DNA of 64,000 nt from Branchiostoma belcheri (GCF_001625305.1 NW_017802824.1:4115750-4179749); one strand, 5' to 3'; shown: positions 39,201-53,800, counted from the stretch's first letter. The notes: generated from the letters alone by a model not told the origin. Program-made: numbers and translations.

Positions 39201-41578
39201 ACAAGGCTAGTCAACCATACATGTTGTGACGATATCTTACCTCTCGTTCCAATTTAGAATCGCAAGACTGGGCCGTGCTTGACGATGTGTCATTCAACAG
39301 CGAGATTTGTACCGTGCTTGCTAATGTTACCCATTGACGTAAATACAACTACGGATTTAGCAATTAGGTCTTATATAAGACTCAGCAAAACGTGTGTATC
39401 TTGTGTCTGTTTGACTCTGTCTTGTTTTAGGCTCGACAACATCTCATCGTTGTACAAATTGCTGTACATGTATACTGCATTGAATGAGCTAGCCATGCTC
39501 GCCTATGTATCTTGTAATTTGATCATTTTGGAATGGCTATATGGAACATCACTGGGATTGCCAAACCACAGACTCTATCTTGTAGATGTAGGAATTTCTC
39601 TCAAATCATACGTGATTAGAAAATGGGATTTTGGCATGATGGATTGTTGATTATCATTCGTAATGATTATTCAAGGAAGCCCCATGCACTTAAATGGTGT
39701 GAACTTGGCGTGCGTTTCAGGGGACTAAAAATAACGCCCGTGCCGGCTTGGGGGGTTCGCTTGAATGTGACAAGTATTCCAGACCACTGCATGACGTTCT
39801 GTGTGTATAAATCCGCTAGGTTCAACATCCGGAAGCTGACATTTAAAACTATCCCAGGGGACTTTGGTGTCTACAACGTGAGAATTTGTGTCAGACAGTG
39901 AGTTTTATAGAAACAACTGACGATTGGTATCTACCGTCTGAGCCTTATCTTTCCGTTTGCGTACCAAGCATGGCCGCCATGTATGTCTCCTATATATTGC
40001 GCTATCAGATATGTGAAGCTCCTATTTCAGGCATGGTGTTTAAACACCCTTCCTTGTATCGGTACAAGACAATATGAATATATAACAACAAAACGGTGCA
40101 GGCGTAGTCTCTCTATGTTAATGTCTAATTGTGAAGTCGGAACACTTACCGATATTCTACGTTGTAGCTGTAAAATGCCGTGCATACCTTCCGCTAGCTC
40201 TTTGGTCCGATGCCGACTGGCCCTCCCCGTCGCAAAGAGAGCAAATATTCCAGGGCACAGGCACCCTATCCCAGCAGGCAAGTCTCTATTCTCAAATTTA
40301 TATGCGGATCGTATTTCGCTCCGTCTTGCAGAATGTCCAATTACCGGGTTGTGTGGGGCGAACACTCAGAATAATGTCCCACCCCTGCTGCGCATGCACT
40401 GTTTTCGCACATGCGCAGTTAGTTTATCATAATCTAACGACAACATACATAATTTATGTCAGTTGTTTTCTCAGGACACGCAGAGATTTCGTGTAAATAA
40501 GGACGGTTTCGGCGTGCCTTGCTGGAACAGTAGAACTGTCCTCTCAACTCTGACCCACAGACGACATCTTCAGCATTCGTGACGTCACAAAAAATGGCGG
40601 AATTCTGTATATGTCCTTTCCCAGGACCCCAGTTCTCAGCTTATTGCACGGATTTATCGATATTAGATCCCCTCATCGACGATTTGCCCATTTATCAATC
40701 CAACGTGGAATTGAAAAGCTCTCCCTCCACTTTACGTACATTTTGATGACCATAATCTTTGGAACCAAATTAGTGGCCGTCCGAGCAACATGATGCAAAT
40801 ACTTCCACCAGAGACTAAGTTACTTAGCAATAATGTGTCTGGCCTTTCGAAAACATAACGAGACGTAACAAACATATGGAAGTTGCATTGCTTAAATCAT
40901 TATCAAAATCATTGTAAGGAAGTAACAGATAATATATGAATAAAGAAAATTATTGCTGTACATGTTTTGGAACCAGTTTTTATTATCAGGCATAAGCACA
41001 TGTGTCTGATACGTGTAACACTATCAGTCAACTCCATGGCCCAAGGATATTGAAATAAAACCTTTAAAATGGCTTTATATGAAGAAGAGACTCTGCAACA
41101 TTTTGTTAGTCTTCAGTTGGCGGCAATGGAAGGTGCAAATGACTGATAATGACTCCCATACCGAACATTCACTCAACACCAGGGGGCAGTTATTTATAAA
41201 CCGCAACTGATACGCTTCCATTTGAATATTATGTGTGCCAATGGGTTTGGAACACGTTGGCTAACCAAGTGCGAACGCGGGAATTGGCGGCATTCAAAGA
41301 TCGTTTGTCGTCAAAGAATTGTTGACATCTATCCAAGAATATATTATGTAATAGAAAATACTTTGTGAATCAGCCTAGCCTTTTCCTGACAAACGCGTTT
41401 TCTATTAATAATAATAAATGTTAGTAATAAATGTCGTAAGGCTGGGGAGTGGGTTCAGTCAGCTGCTGGGAGTTTGGGCAAGTGTATGCCAGTAAAATCA
41501 ACCTCTGATTCGCATATAAATGAGCATTATAACTGTTTTATTGTATATTGCGCAGTTACCCTTTACAATAGCCTCCGG

Positions 41579-41645
41579 CTAGTTGGGCAGTCCTGGCTGT
41601 GTCATTTTTATACAACCTAATAAATCAAATGAAATCAAATCAAGT
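41579..41645 (+). mobile_element. Non-LTR retroelement 3' tail (AAATC-rich)
   Basis: GCCTCCGGCTAGTTGGGCAG, then GTCATTTTTATACAACCTAA, is followed by ATAAATCAAATGAAATCAAATCAAG. An AATAAA-like sequence followed by short AAATC/AAATG repeats is typical of LINE 3' ends; the LINE family was not determined. Confidence 0.4.
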
Positions 41646-42619
41646 GTATGCCATACCCAATGATAGGATACTAGTGTGCCCGGCTCCCCCCACTCAAATG
41701 TAATACTGCTATAAAGAGTTCCAACGGGTCTGCTACTGCGGGTAAAGGTCAATTTAGGCAACAGCAAGTAATTTTTACGTTCGCCATTTAAAAATGTAGG
41801 AATTTTTTTTTTTAGCCTGCCTTGTTTTTTTCACCCTATCGCTTTAGATTTGGAGTCTATGGAGGATGTACTTACTGTGGCGTTACTACAAATTTCTTTA
41901 TCTATAGACGCTGAATATATCAATTGGAAACATCCTTGCACTGTTCACTGAGGCTATACTAGTGAGGACCCTCCGGATGTAACGGAAAGCTATGACATTC
42001 CTACCCCATCTTCGATGTCAAATGTCATAAGGCCACACCAATTCAATTTGTTTGTTCACAGATTAGCCAGCTTCATTTTTTTCTGATTTTTTTTTCATTT
42101 CAGGCAACTCCAAAATCCTCATATTTTGACCCAAACAGTTGAAGGAAGTCCCCTCTCTTCATCTATCAATGCAATGGTTTGATTGAAAGTTTGAAATTCA
42201 TTGCCTGGTATGTTGACATCATGGCTCCTATCACAGCATTTGGGGCTATCATAAGATACCTAGGCCTGCCTTTATTTTAGTTTTTTTCTGCACTATCGCT
42301 CTGTGGCCTAATTTTACTATTACTTCAACCGACACACGTACTCTGTAGTTCTGGACACCCTCTATCCGTTGACACCATCTTGAATTGTAATTGACCAGAA
42401 AATTAAAGTGTTATCATATATCCTTTTATATAGTTTGGGGGTGAACAACTTGTCAACTCCAAAAGATATAATCTCTTACACAGATCACGTATTGTCCTAG
42501 GAGTCTCTTTTCCCCTAAACTGGCATTCGTGATAACGCATACAGTGAATAGATCAAACAGTGGTATATAATGTCTGAAAGACAGCTTCAAATTGATAGAT
42601 TGAGAGTCTAAAACTAGAC

Positions 42620-43055
42620 GTAAGGCCACGGCAAGAAACTTTTATGGATGCGATCCCACGCAGACTCCATATCTAATGCGAGCGGGCGAAAAAAAAAAAC
42701 AAAGCGGGCCGAAAAAAAGAAGGTTCCTACATTTTTACACTTTGACTTAATCATTGTACAAATGGTTTTGATTCAGTGGGAACATCACATATGCACAGTC
42801 ACCATCATATATCACTGCATCAAAGTAAAAAAAAAACTTGATTAGAAAATTAAATCAGAGCCTTTTCTTGTCTCCTCTATTCGACGATCATATTTATCTG
42901 CTATCAATGTTCCGGCATGGCAACAGACATCTTTGCCTATTTTTGACAAGTTGACCACTGTCAGATGGCAAATTTCTTGTTTGTTTTTCAAAATCAGGCG
43001 AAAGTTATTACGCGCGCTGATGTCATCCATAAAAATTACTTTCTGTGGTCTTAAT
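42620..43055. mobile_element. MITE related to 22061-22474
   Basis: TAAGGCCACGGCAAGAAACTTTTATGGATG on the left is matched in reverse by ATGTCATCCATAAAAATTAC and TTTCTGTGGTCTTAA on the right. Inside the left end, CTAATGCGAGCGGGCGAAAA parallels GATGCGAGCGTGCGAATGAA at 22115. Confidence 0.75.
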
Positions 43056-44703
43056 TGGCAATGTGAATGTGTTTTGTTTGAATATTTTTTTTTCATCATG
43101 CACCTTCCGAGTCCTCAAGGACGAGAGCAGTAGAGAGAATTTGTAGCGCTAACCGTATTAATTTTTTCCACTTTCACGACTGTCTTTTCCTTTAATGGTC
43201 CATCTATCATTTATGACACTTAGACAGCTTAAAGCCCAATGATGCGTAAAGTAGAGACATGGCGTAATGCACCTGCGTTTTGGCTTTCAGCTTGGTTTAT
43301 GGATATGTGACGTTAAGCTGCCACATGCTGTCTCTATTGCCTATTTGATATGATACCGAACTTAAGCTATCAAACGAATTGTGTGCGCAGAGACGCCCAA
43401 GGATATCAATTTGACAAGTGTTAAAAGGACATCGCCATTCAACTTGGCCTCCTGCTAGTCAATTTAGCCTGTAGTGGGTCCATGTTTACATCAGACAGAT
43501 AGTTTATGAGACAGTGGTATTAGGATGGCGAGACTGGCTAAACCCCTAACGTTGATCCCCTGTCATTCTGCAACTGCATGATGCCACATTTATCTGCCTT
43601 TTAAACCGTAGCAAACTAAAACGAAGTCAAGTCAAGATTCAAGATTACTTTATTGAACATTGCAGTGTATCATTGAATTGCGTCCAATTTACACAGTTTA
43701 AAAACAATTCAATACAAACAGTCAGTATTTTACATACTAAAATCCATTGACAATTTAAAAAGACGGTAGTTAAAATGGCGATGATTAAAAAGACACTGCA
43801 CTTCTAAGGGATATAGGTTGTAATAAATATACATCTGTTCGAATAAAAAAGTGCAATATATACGTCAAGAGAAGAGAGAAACCGTAGCAGTTATCTCACA
43901 TATGTTATGTCAAGCACAAAGATATGTTACACAAGCTTAGCGTTATATATACACTTAGACCTAGTAGACATGCCCTGCATTTTGACGTATTATATATAAC
44001 GACATGCCAGTTGTTGTTAATCTTAAGTTTTTATGCTAAAGTGCCGATTAGTTTTTAAATACGATCCTTGATAAGATTTCCAACAAATTATTAATGGCAA
44101 TGCCTTGCTGGCTCGGCCAAGATGATTTAATGGTGATTCGCAATCTTGGAGTAGACTGGTCGAATCCAGCAGATAGGCAGAACGCACAGCGCCTGTCAGA
44201 ATCCCGGATTTTTAACGTTTTTCATTGGATGTTTGGTCAATGTTGCATCACATTTTTTTGTTTGCAGACAATATCTTTTTGAACATACCATTTGCAAACT
44301 ATGGACAGGATGTCACATTTAAGTTAACTTTTAAATTTTGTACTTGAAAGTACTAAAAATTGACTTCAAACGAGACGGGTTTTTTTTTTCGAAAAACCAT
44401 GCACACTACATTACCGGTTTTAAGCAGGCGCAGTACGTTCTGCTGTCTTATCCTAGTTCCAGGGCCCAGAGGTCATGACCTCATTACGGGGTAGCTAACT
44501 GTGCTCCGGCAGTAGCTCTGAACTCTAATCTAGGAGAGACATCCTGGCAGTTCCTTAAATGTCACCAACTATGTTGTAGCATTCTTGTAGAGTAGACAAT
44601 TTCAGGTTCATCTGTAAACTTCATGGGGCATTTATACGCGGGTTTGGTCTCATTTGTCACGCTACTTCTCAATGACGTGAAGGATTGCCCATGTAATAAT
44701 TTC

Positions 44704-45673
44704 ACAATAGAGCTATTGGAGTGGGTTCACGTCTGCGTGCATGCAATGAGAAATAACTGATAAGGCTACCTTAGGTCGAGAAGGAGAAAAATAGCAGGCT
44801 ATATTGAGCGCTTCCCGCAGCCGTCTCCGCTTTATTGTATCATCTTATCGTTTATTTGATATTTATGAAACCTTCGAAGAGTAGGCTGAAGAGATAAGCA
44901 AAGGTCCTTTCCGGGCACGGTCCTGCACTGAAGATGATTATGATTTCGGTGATATAAAGAATAGGCAATCACACCTTACGACGTTCATTGAAATCTGAAA
45001 TAAAAATCAAACTAGGGTCAGTGGCGAGGGTCGTCTCCATGATGGTAAAGTTATAAAAGGCTCTAGAACTCGGGAATTTCAATGAGCGAGCTCACTACCA
45101 GGTTCATAAATGTGAATATTATGTGAATTTGGTGCAAAATGTCAAGAAAATATAAAAAAATGTGATGTAATGTAATGTGAATTCTATCAGAAATACATGA
45201 AACCCCAAAATGTGATTTTTTTTCAAAATGTGAATCGTCATATGTTATTATATGTGAAACACTGTGGCCGTTTGAAAAATGAACGAGCTCCATCGAGTAC
45301 CCCACCCACCCAACTCATACCATAACAACGTTCATTACAAGCATTTATATGACATGTCAATCGTATACAGTAGATAGACAAAAATTAATGAATCTATAAT
45401 CACTAGTAAATCTAGTAAACCTTTGCAAAAGGTGAACGTACTTATGCATTTTCAATCCACGTATGTCATGCCCGACTATGTATCTATGTACCTAATCCAA
45501 TATGTATGTATCGCTTTAGAAAATAAAGAATTGTGACAGACAGAAATGTTTAAAGTACATCATGTCAATACGCCATTTACGTTCATATCATGTAGTAATA
45601 GTTTCTAGGAAGATTATTATTGTGATGATCGCATTGTTGTCATACGTGAACCCACTCCAATAGCTCTATTTTG
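44704..45673. mobile_element. Candidate non-autonomous DNA transposon, about 970 bp, 25 bp TIRs
   Basis: ATAGAGCTATTGGAGTGGGT and TCACGT at 44706 are exactly mirrored by ACGTGAACCCACTCCAATAG and CTCTAT ending near 45671. Nothing between them looks like a transposase. A retroelement-type tail (TGTACCCTGTACAACTGTCG) abuts the right end. Confidence 0.5.
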
Positions 45674-45722
45674 TACCCTGTACAACTGTCGAGCAATAAA
45701 GTTGATTGATTCCTTCTTTCAC
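45671..45722 (+). mobile_element. Non-LTR retroelement 3' tail
   Basis: TTTTGTACCCTGTACAACTG, TCGAGCAATAAAGTTGATTG, then ATTCC. The same motif, with GTCGAGCAATAAAGTTCATT and a (CATT)n tail, recurs at 47960-48010, and a diverged one at 28965-29000. Repeated AATAAAGTT followed by (ATTN)n is the usual look of LINE 3' ends. Confidence 0.5.
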
Positions 45723-47036
45723 TAATAACAGCATTCGATTCATTCTAGTCCATCTCATGTCTCCTTATGAACTGAGTCCATGAACGGACGTTGACATATA
45801 CAACAACCCATTGAGGGAGACGTCTGACAAATACACTGACCATGGAGGTCAGGAGATCTGCAGATTCACCGAGGATGTTCCAATGCTGAAGATCACTTTT
45901 AATGCGGAAATTAAAGCGTGTTAGCCATCGTTCCTGACAAGATACCTATGATCACACCATTCTTGCTTTTACATGGTGACATATCACTGTTCTTTTCAGA
46001 CAATTTCATTCAAATACTAACTCTACTATGGATGATGGACTCTAGATAAATGACAGATCAAAGCTGACACTGGATGAAAGAATCATACCAACGATCCTGG
46101 AAAAGACCCTTCTAAATATCCTATTATTTTGTAGGAGGACAATAAAAAGCATGCAAGATATAGATATGCACATGGCATTTATGGCAGGGCAATAATACTA
46201 GTGCCATAATGATATTGCCTAGTAAGCATCTGATTCGATTCTCTTACTAACTTATGCACATACTAGGCAGTAAGGAATTCCTTTGAAGCATACTCTGCCA
46301 TACTTAGACTTAGCTACAAGGCGGGGACGCAAGAGAGAAACCTTTTAAGTTCTTAAGATTTCCATGGTTCTAAAATTGTGATACATGATGCTAAGTCCTA
46401 TACTCGAGTAGATAGAGCAATTGTCAAAGGCGGTGATGCAGCAAATGGCTTCTTGGATGTTCAATTTTCACAGAGTATGATATCCGATGGATTTCTCCTC
46501 AGTACGTGTCTTGTTGCATTACCTAGATTGTACGTCTCATCTACTTTTTTGTATAACTCTCTCCAATGCGATTTCAGGGCAGCAAAACTGGAAATATTCT
46601 GAATGAGGCAATTTTTGTGAAATTGACACATACTGTTTTATTGGCCCATTTGAGTCAGCATTTCATACTTTGGGCTTTTAAAACTGCAGAAACAAACCCA
46701 AAGATGAGTCCTTTATTGGGTGGTACCCTAAAAATCAGCCCAGTAGTAGGGCTCTTCCAGTAACCATTTGCCATCAGAACTTTGGGTAAATGTGCTCCGT
46801 GAGGATCAATATACATCGGGATACTGTGGCTCAACTTAGTAAGTAAATAAGCGACTAGAATATTGACTCTGAAAAATCGGGTTTCCAAGCCTAAAAAACT
46901 GCAATAGATGCCTTTAAGCTTAAGCGGGTTTCCTGCATCACGATAAAAGCAGAAAGTTAACTTTTTGTGTGCGATCAACGCGCGATCAACGCGTTTGGAA
47001 ACAATCAACGCGCTGTCGATGACGCACTTCGTCCTA

Positions 47037-47385
47037 TAGATGCAAAATATAATCCCTCTTAAGATTTAAAGATAAATTTTGCTATCTGCCATATTTCAGC
47101 AGTAAAGCGCACTTCATTCAAACTCAAATGACTTGCCTGAAGTACAGTACCTAAAGTTCAAGTAAGAACATTATTCAGCAATTCATCATGATATTTCTGG
47201 ATGGAATACAAACTATAATTCGTCTTAAGATCAAATGATAAATTCCGCTATATCTGCCATATTTTAGCATTTAAGCGCACTTCATTCCAACTCAAACGGC
47301 TTGCCTGAAGTACAGTACATAAAGTTCAAGTACGCTTATTATTCAGCAATTTATCACAATATTCCTGGATAGAAAAGTGCGATTC
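47037..47385. repeat. Tandem duplication, unit about 175 bp
   Basis: The two copies share CTTAAGAT, ATCTGCCATATTT, AGCGCACTTCATTC, CTTGCCTGAAGTACAGTAC, TAAAGTTCAAGTA and TTATTCAGCAATT. The second begins near 47210. Confidence 0.85.
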
Positions 47386-47959
47386 ATGCACAAACTAGAT
47401 CTGCAAACCTGTAGGAGTGTTAGTGGCTCGAGGAAGACAATCGATATTAGTAAAGCTAACATTAAATAGTGGACCCGCGGCTAGCATTAAGCGAACATAT
47501 TCACCCTCTACGTAGCACGTTAATAGACCATTTTGAAACCTTTATCTTAGAGGCCACGTTAAACGCCTACCACCAGACATCATTTAAAAAACTAATAAAG
47601 GCTACCCGGGGTCTAATCTGAAGTCATTACAAGCTGCTGCGTGCAGTCTTTAATTTGTAGTGCAGCGTACGTTCGGACGGGTTTTACGTTTGTGTTACAT
47701 GTACATACGCGGTAAAATGGGCCTAAGCGCCGTGTCTCCTCCTATGAAGGTCGCCGAGGTTGACTGGGAAAAGCTACGTGACCACCCCGGCTTATCAAAA
47801 CCTGCGTTCCCATCGAGACAAATCACTCTAAAGTATGTCTGGCCGCCAGAAGATAACACGACGGCCGAGAAAATAGCGCCGTAATACACTTCCTATAGAC
47901 CCGCCTGAAATGGAGCTGGCGCTGGCATCACATAAGTATTGTTGTATTACTGCCACACA

Positions 47960-48012
47960 TTGTACCATGTACGATTGTCGAGCAATAAAGTTCATTCATT
48001 CATTCATTCATC
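47960..48012 (+). mobile_element. Non-LTR retroelement 3' tail with (CATT)n
   Basis: TTGTACCATGTACGATTGTC then GAGCAATAAAGTTCATTCAT and several CATT units. It matches the motif at 45671. Confidence 0.5.
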
Positions 48013-48330
48013 GTATATGTTCAGAGAGAGAGGTTTGGAAATATCACCCCGGTACAATCCATTAGTAAATGCTATTTCCATAGGCCACAGTTTGGGGTAT
48101 TAGCATTGTACTCAAGAGCAGGATGCGGGGTCTTTCCCAATATAGGATTTTTTCGGACCGTATGCTTAGTTCATATGTATTTCGGATCATGCCGATTTGA
48201 GGTGAACTGGGTGAGAGTTTTTGTACAACGCACTGAGATGAAACAAGATACATTATGATTTACTGGTGTAGACCAGTTTTACTTTGTAGCGCGTTTTGTG
48301 CTTCGACACACTTTATAGGATTCGCTAGAA

Positions 48331-48514
48331 GGATTTCATTTCACTAGTTCAAATGTCGGACATCTCGTTTTATGAATACTACCTTACCATATTGTGTTAA
48401 TGTATTGAATACATTTACGGATTTAAGGATTTCATTTCACTAGTTCAAATGTCGGACATCTCGTTTTATGAATACCATCTTGCCATATTGTGATAATGTA
48501 TTGAATACATTTAC
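48331..48514. repeat. Recent tandem duplication, unit about 97 bp
   Basis: GGATTTCATTTCACTAGTTC through ATGTCGGACATCTCGTTTTA and ATGAATAC, then TGTATTGAATACATTTAC, occurs twice with only a few differences. It is the cleanest duplication in the spacer. Confidence 0.92.
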
Positions 48515-49068
48515 CAGTGGAATAGCCCCCTGCTGCAGTGCCTTGCACTACTGTGTGTCGCCCAAGGGCTATCGGAAATGGAGATGGGCACCACCCTAGC
48601 CTATGCTCTGCATAAGAGCATGGAAGACCTTCTTCTTCTATTGAACACAATGTGAGGATGTCTGTCGGCGACCTCTAGATGTAAATATTTAGGCTAATGG
48701 TCTTCGGATGTGTTTTTTAGCATGTATAATAGTACGCTGCAATTTAGCATCAGGACTATGATGTTAAACTTTTATATAATTAGTGTGCGATGTATTAATA
48801 AACCAGTTCATTTCTCTCATCTCATCTCTCTTTATGCCATTGGGTACGGGGATACTCCACATGAGCTCTTTGATCAATCAGTAATGAAAATAAAGGTACC
48901 ATCGATATCTCTCGTCACGTGATGTGGCCTTCCTTTAAAGCCTAAGCCAGGTGTAAGACTGGACACCGGCAAATATCGAGTTTCACTCACGTGAAATCCC
49001 CGACACGCGCCGAATCGGCGTTTTCCAATTTGCAGACGACGAGCCGTAATCCAGGACTACCTCTTCAG

Positions 49069-49325
49069 GGCTCGAAATACTGGGTGGTGCACCCAAATGT
49101 GGAGCTGTGCACACAATTCTTGCGTATTTTATTCAAATATTTTCGTAGGTTTACGTATGTAAGGATGTTATGCAGCATATTATTGTTCTCTAAAATAATA
49201 AAATAATTGTTATAGTATTTAGAAATGAAACATAATTAGTTTTTGCTGACATTCTACTCATATGGTGCCCCCCCCCCCCAAAAAAAAATTGTGCACCAAT
49301 TACCCAAAATGAATTTCGAGCCCTG
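49069..49325. mobile_element. hAT-like MITE, most complete copy of the CAGGGCTCGAAAT family
   Basis: CAGGGCTCGAAATACTGGGT and GGTGCACCCAAAT on the left are mirrored by GTGCACCAATTACCCAAAAT and GAATTTCGAGCCCTG on the right. CAGGG ends are common in animal hAT elements. A C run followed by an A run lies near the right end. Confidence 0.75.
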
Positions 49326-50846
49326 CTATTTTATTTTTAGCGCTTGAATATTCATTTCACAGTTGAGATGACTGCATAACGAAAATAATTTTCTGCACCA
49401 ATCAGTAATTATGATACCTTTCGGTGATTTGAAAATATTTTGTCCTGTATATCTTTGGTCGGTACCTGACATTGCTGAAAGCTAATACCAAAAAATCAGT
49501 CAGAATTCATTCTATCATGTCATTAAAGTCTGAAACCAGGGATGTCCCCGGGATTAAAGACCCGGATACATTAGGGAAATTTTAATAATTGGGCCATTGC
49601 TTTATATTCAAGGTAATAAATAAACACCAAAATACATGTACAATCCCTAAGGCGTCAACAAATTACTAGCAATAAAAATTGTATACTGTAGCATAATCCA
49701 CATAACTAGTATTGCGTTTACATACAAAAAGCTTTATTTGATGTTTTCTCTCCGCTGTACAACTTTGATCAAATTTGTTCATCGGCACACGTTTAACTCT
49801 ACAACAAGTCGACTACAGTCATGCCTACAGAAAATACATGCATGTCAATATCTCAGCTTGACTGAAAAACAACAGAATCTAATAATATCGTCATACAACG
49901 ATGGCGATATATTTTGACTAATTTGCATCACTGTGTTTTGTCAGAACATTTTAAAGTTACAATTCCGTCAAACGATTTTCCTCTCAGTCATTGCCATGAG
50001 TTTGTACAATCATTTTTCTTGATGGTCACAAAACAGACAATAACGTAATTTACACTTTGAAGAAAGCACTTGTATCTCTACACTTAATAAATTAAACTAT
50101 ATTGTTAAGGTTTGAAACACAATTGTTACAAGTTCAATAAATAAAAGTCGCAATGGTCAGAATTGCTACCTGATGAAAACAAGTACATGGAACACACATG
50201 TCAATCTGTCAATGTAAATCTAAACCAACCGTCGACAATTTTTATCCCAAAATATATATCATGTTACTATTAAATCTACTAGTGTATGGGAAAAATGTGC
50301 ATTGAATATTGTTTCAGTACGGCACTACAATTATGCTATAACTGTGTAATGTTATATTTGTATCTTCGTAAAGAAAATAGTAGAATTCCATGTTGGATAT
50401 GCACACTGGTCAATCTTGGATGTTATCTCCACGTACGTCCATAGTTGTTTTGGTACACGTACAGTTAATATCGAGGGTAATGCACCCCAAACTTCATTAC
50501 AGATAGAGCCCATCCCCCAGGATCAAAACGCTTCACCGGTTGATACGCTTTATACGCGATAATAATCCCGAGGCACGACCGGGAAAGACAGACTTTTCCG
50601 ACAAAACTAACCCAGGAATTAAAAGGTCAATGTAAACATGGTCCCTGTTCATGTGCAAAGAGGACTACGGTCATGATAAAGATGGCGACCGGAAATGACA
50701 AAATGGCGAATACATCCGGGCTATTAGGCGCTTTGAATTCTGGGGGAATTGTTCTGTATTTACGTTGTTTATCATCTTATAAGTATATCTGCCGTCCTTG
50801 AAGTTCCATCTTTTCCGATTCCGCCTCCCGTGAAGTCTTTTGGCAT

Positions 50847-53800
50847 TTACTTCGGTCTGACGGGGGCGTAGGGACTGCCGGTAGTTCCTCTGTCACCTGA
50901 AGTGTGCGACATTATGACAATTTAGGTTATTGAGATTACAGCAAAGGTTATTGAAGAAGTCCTCTAAAGATCAACACGCTGTTAGATGTATCAAGCAAAT
51001 CCTTTAAGTGCACAATGCGGGAAATCGTTTGGCAAGGCAAAGACGTCCGAAAGAGTCTATACATGTCAAAAGTAGAGTTTGTCTCATGAGAGATCTGACA
51101 AAAACAAAGGCATATATTTGGAGACATATCTTTCCTAAGTGCATCCCATCATGAAATTATACAAAATGAAGCCCCTTTCAACACGAAGAACTTTAAACAT
51201 TCAAGAGAAGGAGGGGTGGGACAGGGACTATAGCAAAATAGGTCCCTTTCAACACAGGGTGCTTAATTTTAAAACACTCGATTCGAATTCGGGAGAGGAA
51301 GGGCATGGGACAATAAAATCGGGACAGGGAGGGGATGGGACAAAAAAAATTCGGGACAGGGAGAGGGTGGGACAAAAACATTCGGGACAGGGAGAGGGTG
51401 GGACAAAAAACATTCGGGACAGGGAGAGGGTGGGACATAAAAACATTCGGGACAGAGAGAGGGTGGGACAAAAAACATTCGGGACAGGGAGGGGGTGGGC
51501 CAAAAAACATTCGGGACAGGGAGGGGGTGGGACGATTCTCGAAATAAGTGTGCAATTAAGTTACCACCATTCAAATGAAGCAAAGTGCATTCGACTTTTT
51601 TTTTTACCCAAATACTACTGTTGAAAAAAATAAACACGTGCTATCAAAATGCATAAAAGAATCGGAAAAAATTATCCCCTTTGACACAGATTCACCTATT
51701 TTAGGTACCTTCCGGACCGGCGCCGAAGCGGTGGGGGACGAAGCTGGCCAGGCCCTTGGCGTCCAGGTCAAACTGTCCCAGCAGACGGGAGAATCCGGGG
51801 AGACGAATGTCGTACTTAGCTCCACGTGGGGTCATCACTTTCTCGTTCAGGATGTACAGCTGAAAGATAAACATTACATGTGGTTTATTTCTATGAATCA
51901 TTTTTTATCAAAGACACAATACGAAGACAGACAAAGTAGGGCTGTCCTCAAGGTATACACTTATTTTAACAGACAATCAACTTAAAACAAGTACATTCAA
52001 TACAAATATATAAATAAGAATAAAAGTGAGAACAAAAGTGTGTGCTGAGAAATCATTTGAAGTAGTCATTAAAATGTTCCAAACTTTATACATCTTTTCA
52101 ACCTACGAAAAACTGCTTTCTATTAACACCTCCCTATTCATATATCTCGAAAATCGTTTGGTATTTCATACTCTACTGCACACAGAAAAGAACAAACACA
52201 ACGATAGCTTTGTTAGAAGTAGCATACTATTTTGTTTTCAATTAGTATTTACTGTTATTTATTTATTTGTTTATTATATTTGTTTCTATTCATTTTTATT
52301 TTCCAATGCAATTGGCCCTTCGGGCATGAATTTGCAATAAATTTATTTACATTATTTTTATGATGATAATGTCTTCAGGTACAAATGTTTTGAGTGCTTC
52401 CTTCAACAATGTACTTTAACATTGACTTAAATGATATCTATCTGCAAATAGTGGGTTGCTCCCATGCATATCGTTGAATTTCAATGCGATGGGTCTAGAA
52501 GTGAGCCCCATGAGTTACTAATAAGTACTGTGTTGAGAATACAAAAAACAGACTTCCAGTATGCTTTCCATCAAATACACCCACATGATACATTAAGAGG
52601 TGTTTATGTCATGACTCGGTGATTTCCTAACTGGTAGATGATTACTCAGTGATGCCATCAGGTTAGACAAGGAAGACACCATTCCTGGAGTAATTGCTCT
52701 CGTGGGTCGTTATCTGCTCAAAACAATGTCACTTTCGTACAGTGCGTTAACAGATTAGATCCCACCAGAACATGCAACGGTCTTCTCATGACTCATAAGC
52801 TAAACTTTTAAGTTTTTGAAAATACTTGGCATTGAAAGTTGCCCATTAATCATGTTAGAGTTGATCGTTTTTCCGACATATGGGGATCCTGATTTATCCT
52901 GATTTGCCCATTGAGGACATAATATATTCGGTCTCCCTCAGGATAACTGATAGTTTTACATACATGAGCCTATGAGGACACCAAAGAAGTTGATACCGCC
53001 CCCCGCCCCCGTTGAGTGAAGACTGTGTGTGTTGGGGGAATGTTTTTAATAATATGCTATATATGTTTTTGTAATATTGCAACATTATATTAATGCCTCC
53101 ACCAACACGGGACAATACAATACTCATTTTCATCTGAGCGAAGTGAGGAAATTCGTGTTAAGTGCCTTTTCCAAGGACACAAAATCGGTGGCATGTCAGG
53201 ACTCGAATTCGGGACCTCTTGGTTCCGAGTCGAGAACTCTGCCGTTACGCCACACGACCCCACGGTATGTGGAATGTTTAACTGTGTCATAATGGTATCC
53301 ATTAAACACAGGTGGTTTCTTATTTCATGCTGTTGCCCGTACCTTGTTGGTCAGGTCACGTCCGAGGACAGCGGACAGCACACGGGCGAGGTAACGGCGC
53401 CTGGACAGCAGATTCAGCAGGTCACGGCGCGGCCAGGTCAGGTACACACAGTCCGTCTCAGCGCGAATGGTCACCTGCAAAATGCAAAACAGAAAATCAT
53501 TTATTATAGAATAGAGGAAGAATAGCATTTTGTACATTACGCCAAAAAACAGTTACTCAAGCAGCTGGATATGATTTTGGAATATTTTGGATTTTTGGTG
53601 TATCTTATTGCCTGGATGCCTAACCTTCACCGACACATTTTGTACATTGTATAGAAAAGAGATAAATGGACTGTATAGGTTTGTACAAAATGAAAACCTG
53701 TTTGCATATTTCATACTATTAAAATCACTAGAAAATCTTATATTCATAAAGCAACTAGACAAACTTCCCATCGAAAAACCAAAAAATAGACAAAATTTCC

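Larger units (their letters stand above)
36270..50846. other. Long spacer between the two Popeye genes, no supportable gene
   Basis: I found no protein I could recognise on either strand across 14.5 kb. It contains MITEs (42620-43055, 49069-49325), a possible TIR element (44704-45673), retroelement tails (41590-41645, 45671-45720, 47960-48010), and tandem duplications (47037-47385, 48331-48514). Short ORFs at 36451-36795 (minus, 114 codons), 39279-39650 and 39983-40496 have no visible domain. Confidence 0.45.

Noticed and set aside
40131..40496. ORFs of 112-149 codons on both strands near 40.0-40.5 kb
   Set aside because: Overlapping frames in both directions, no domain recognised, and no plausible splice partners.
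51139..51637. Long overlapping ORFs on both strands (120-161 codons)
   Set aside because: They are produced by a 33-base minisatellite whose period keeps frames open; the peptides are pure repeats.
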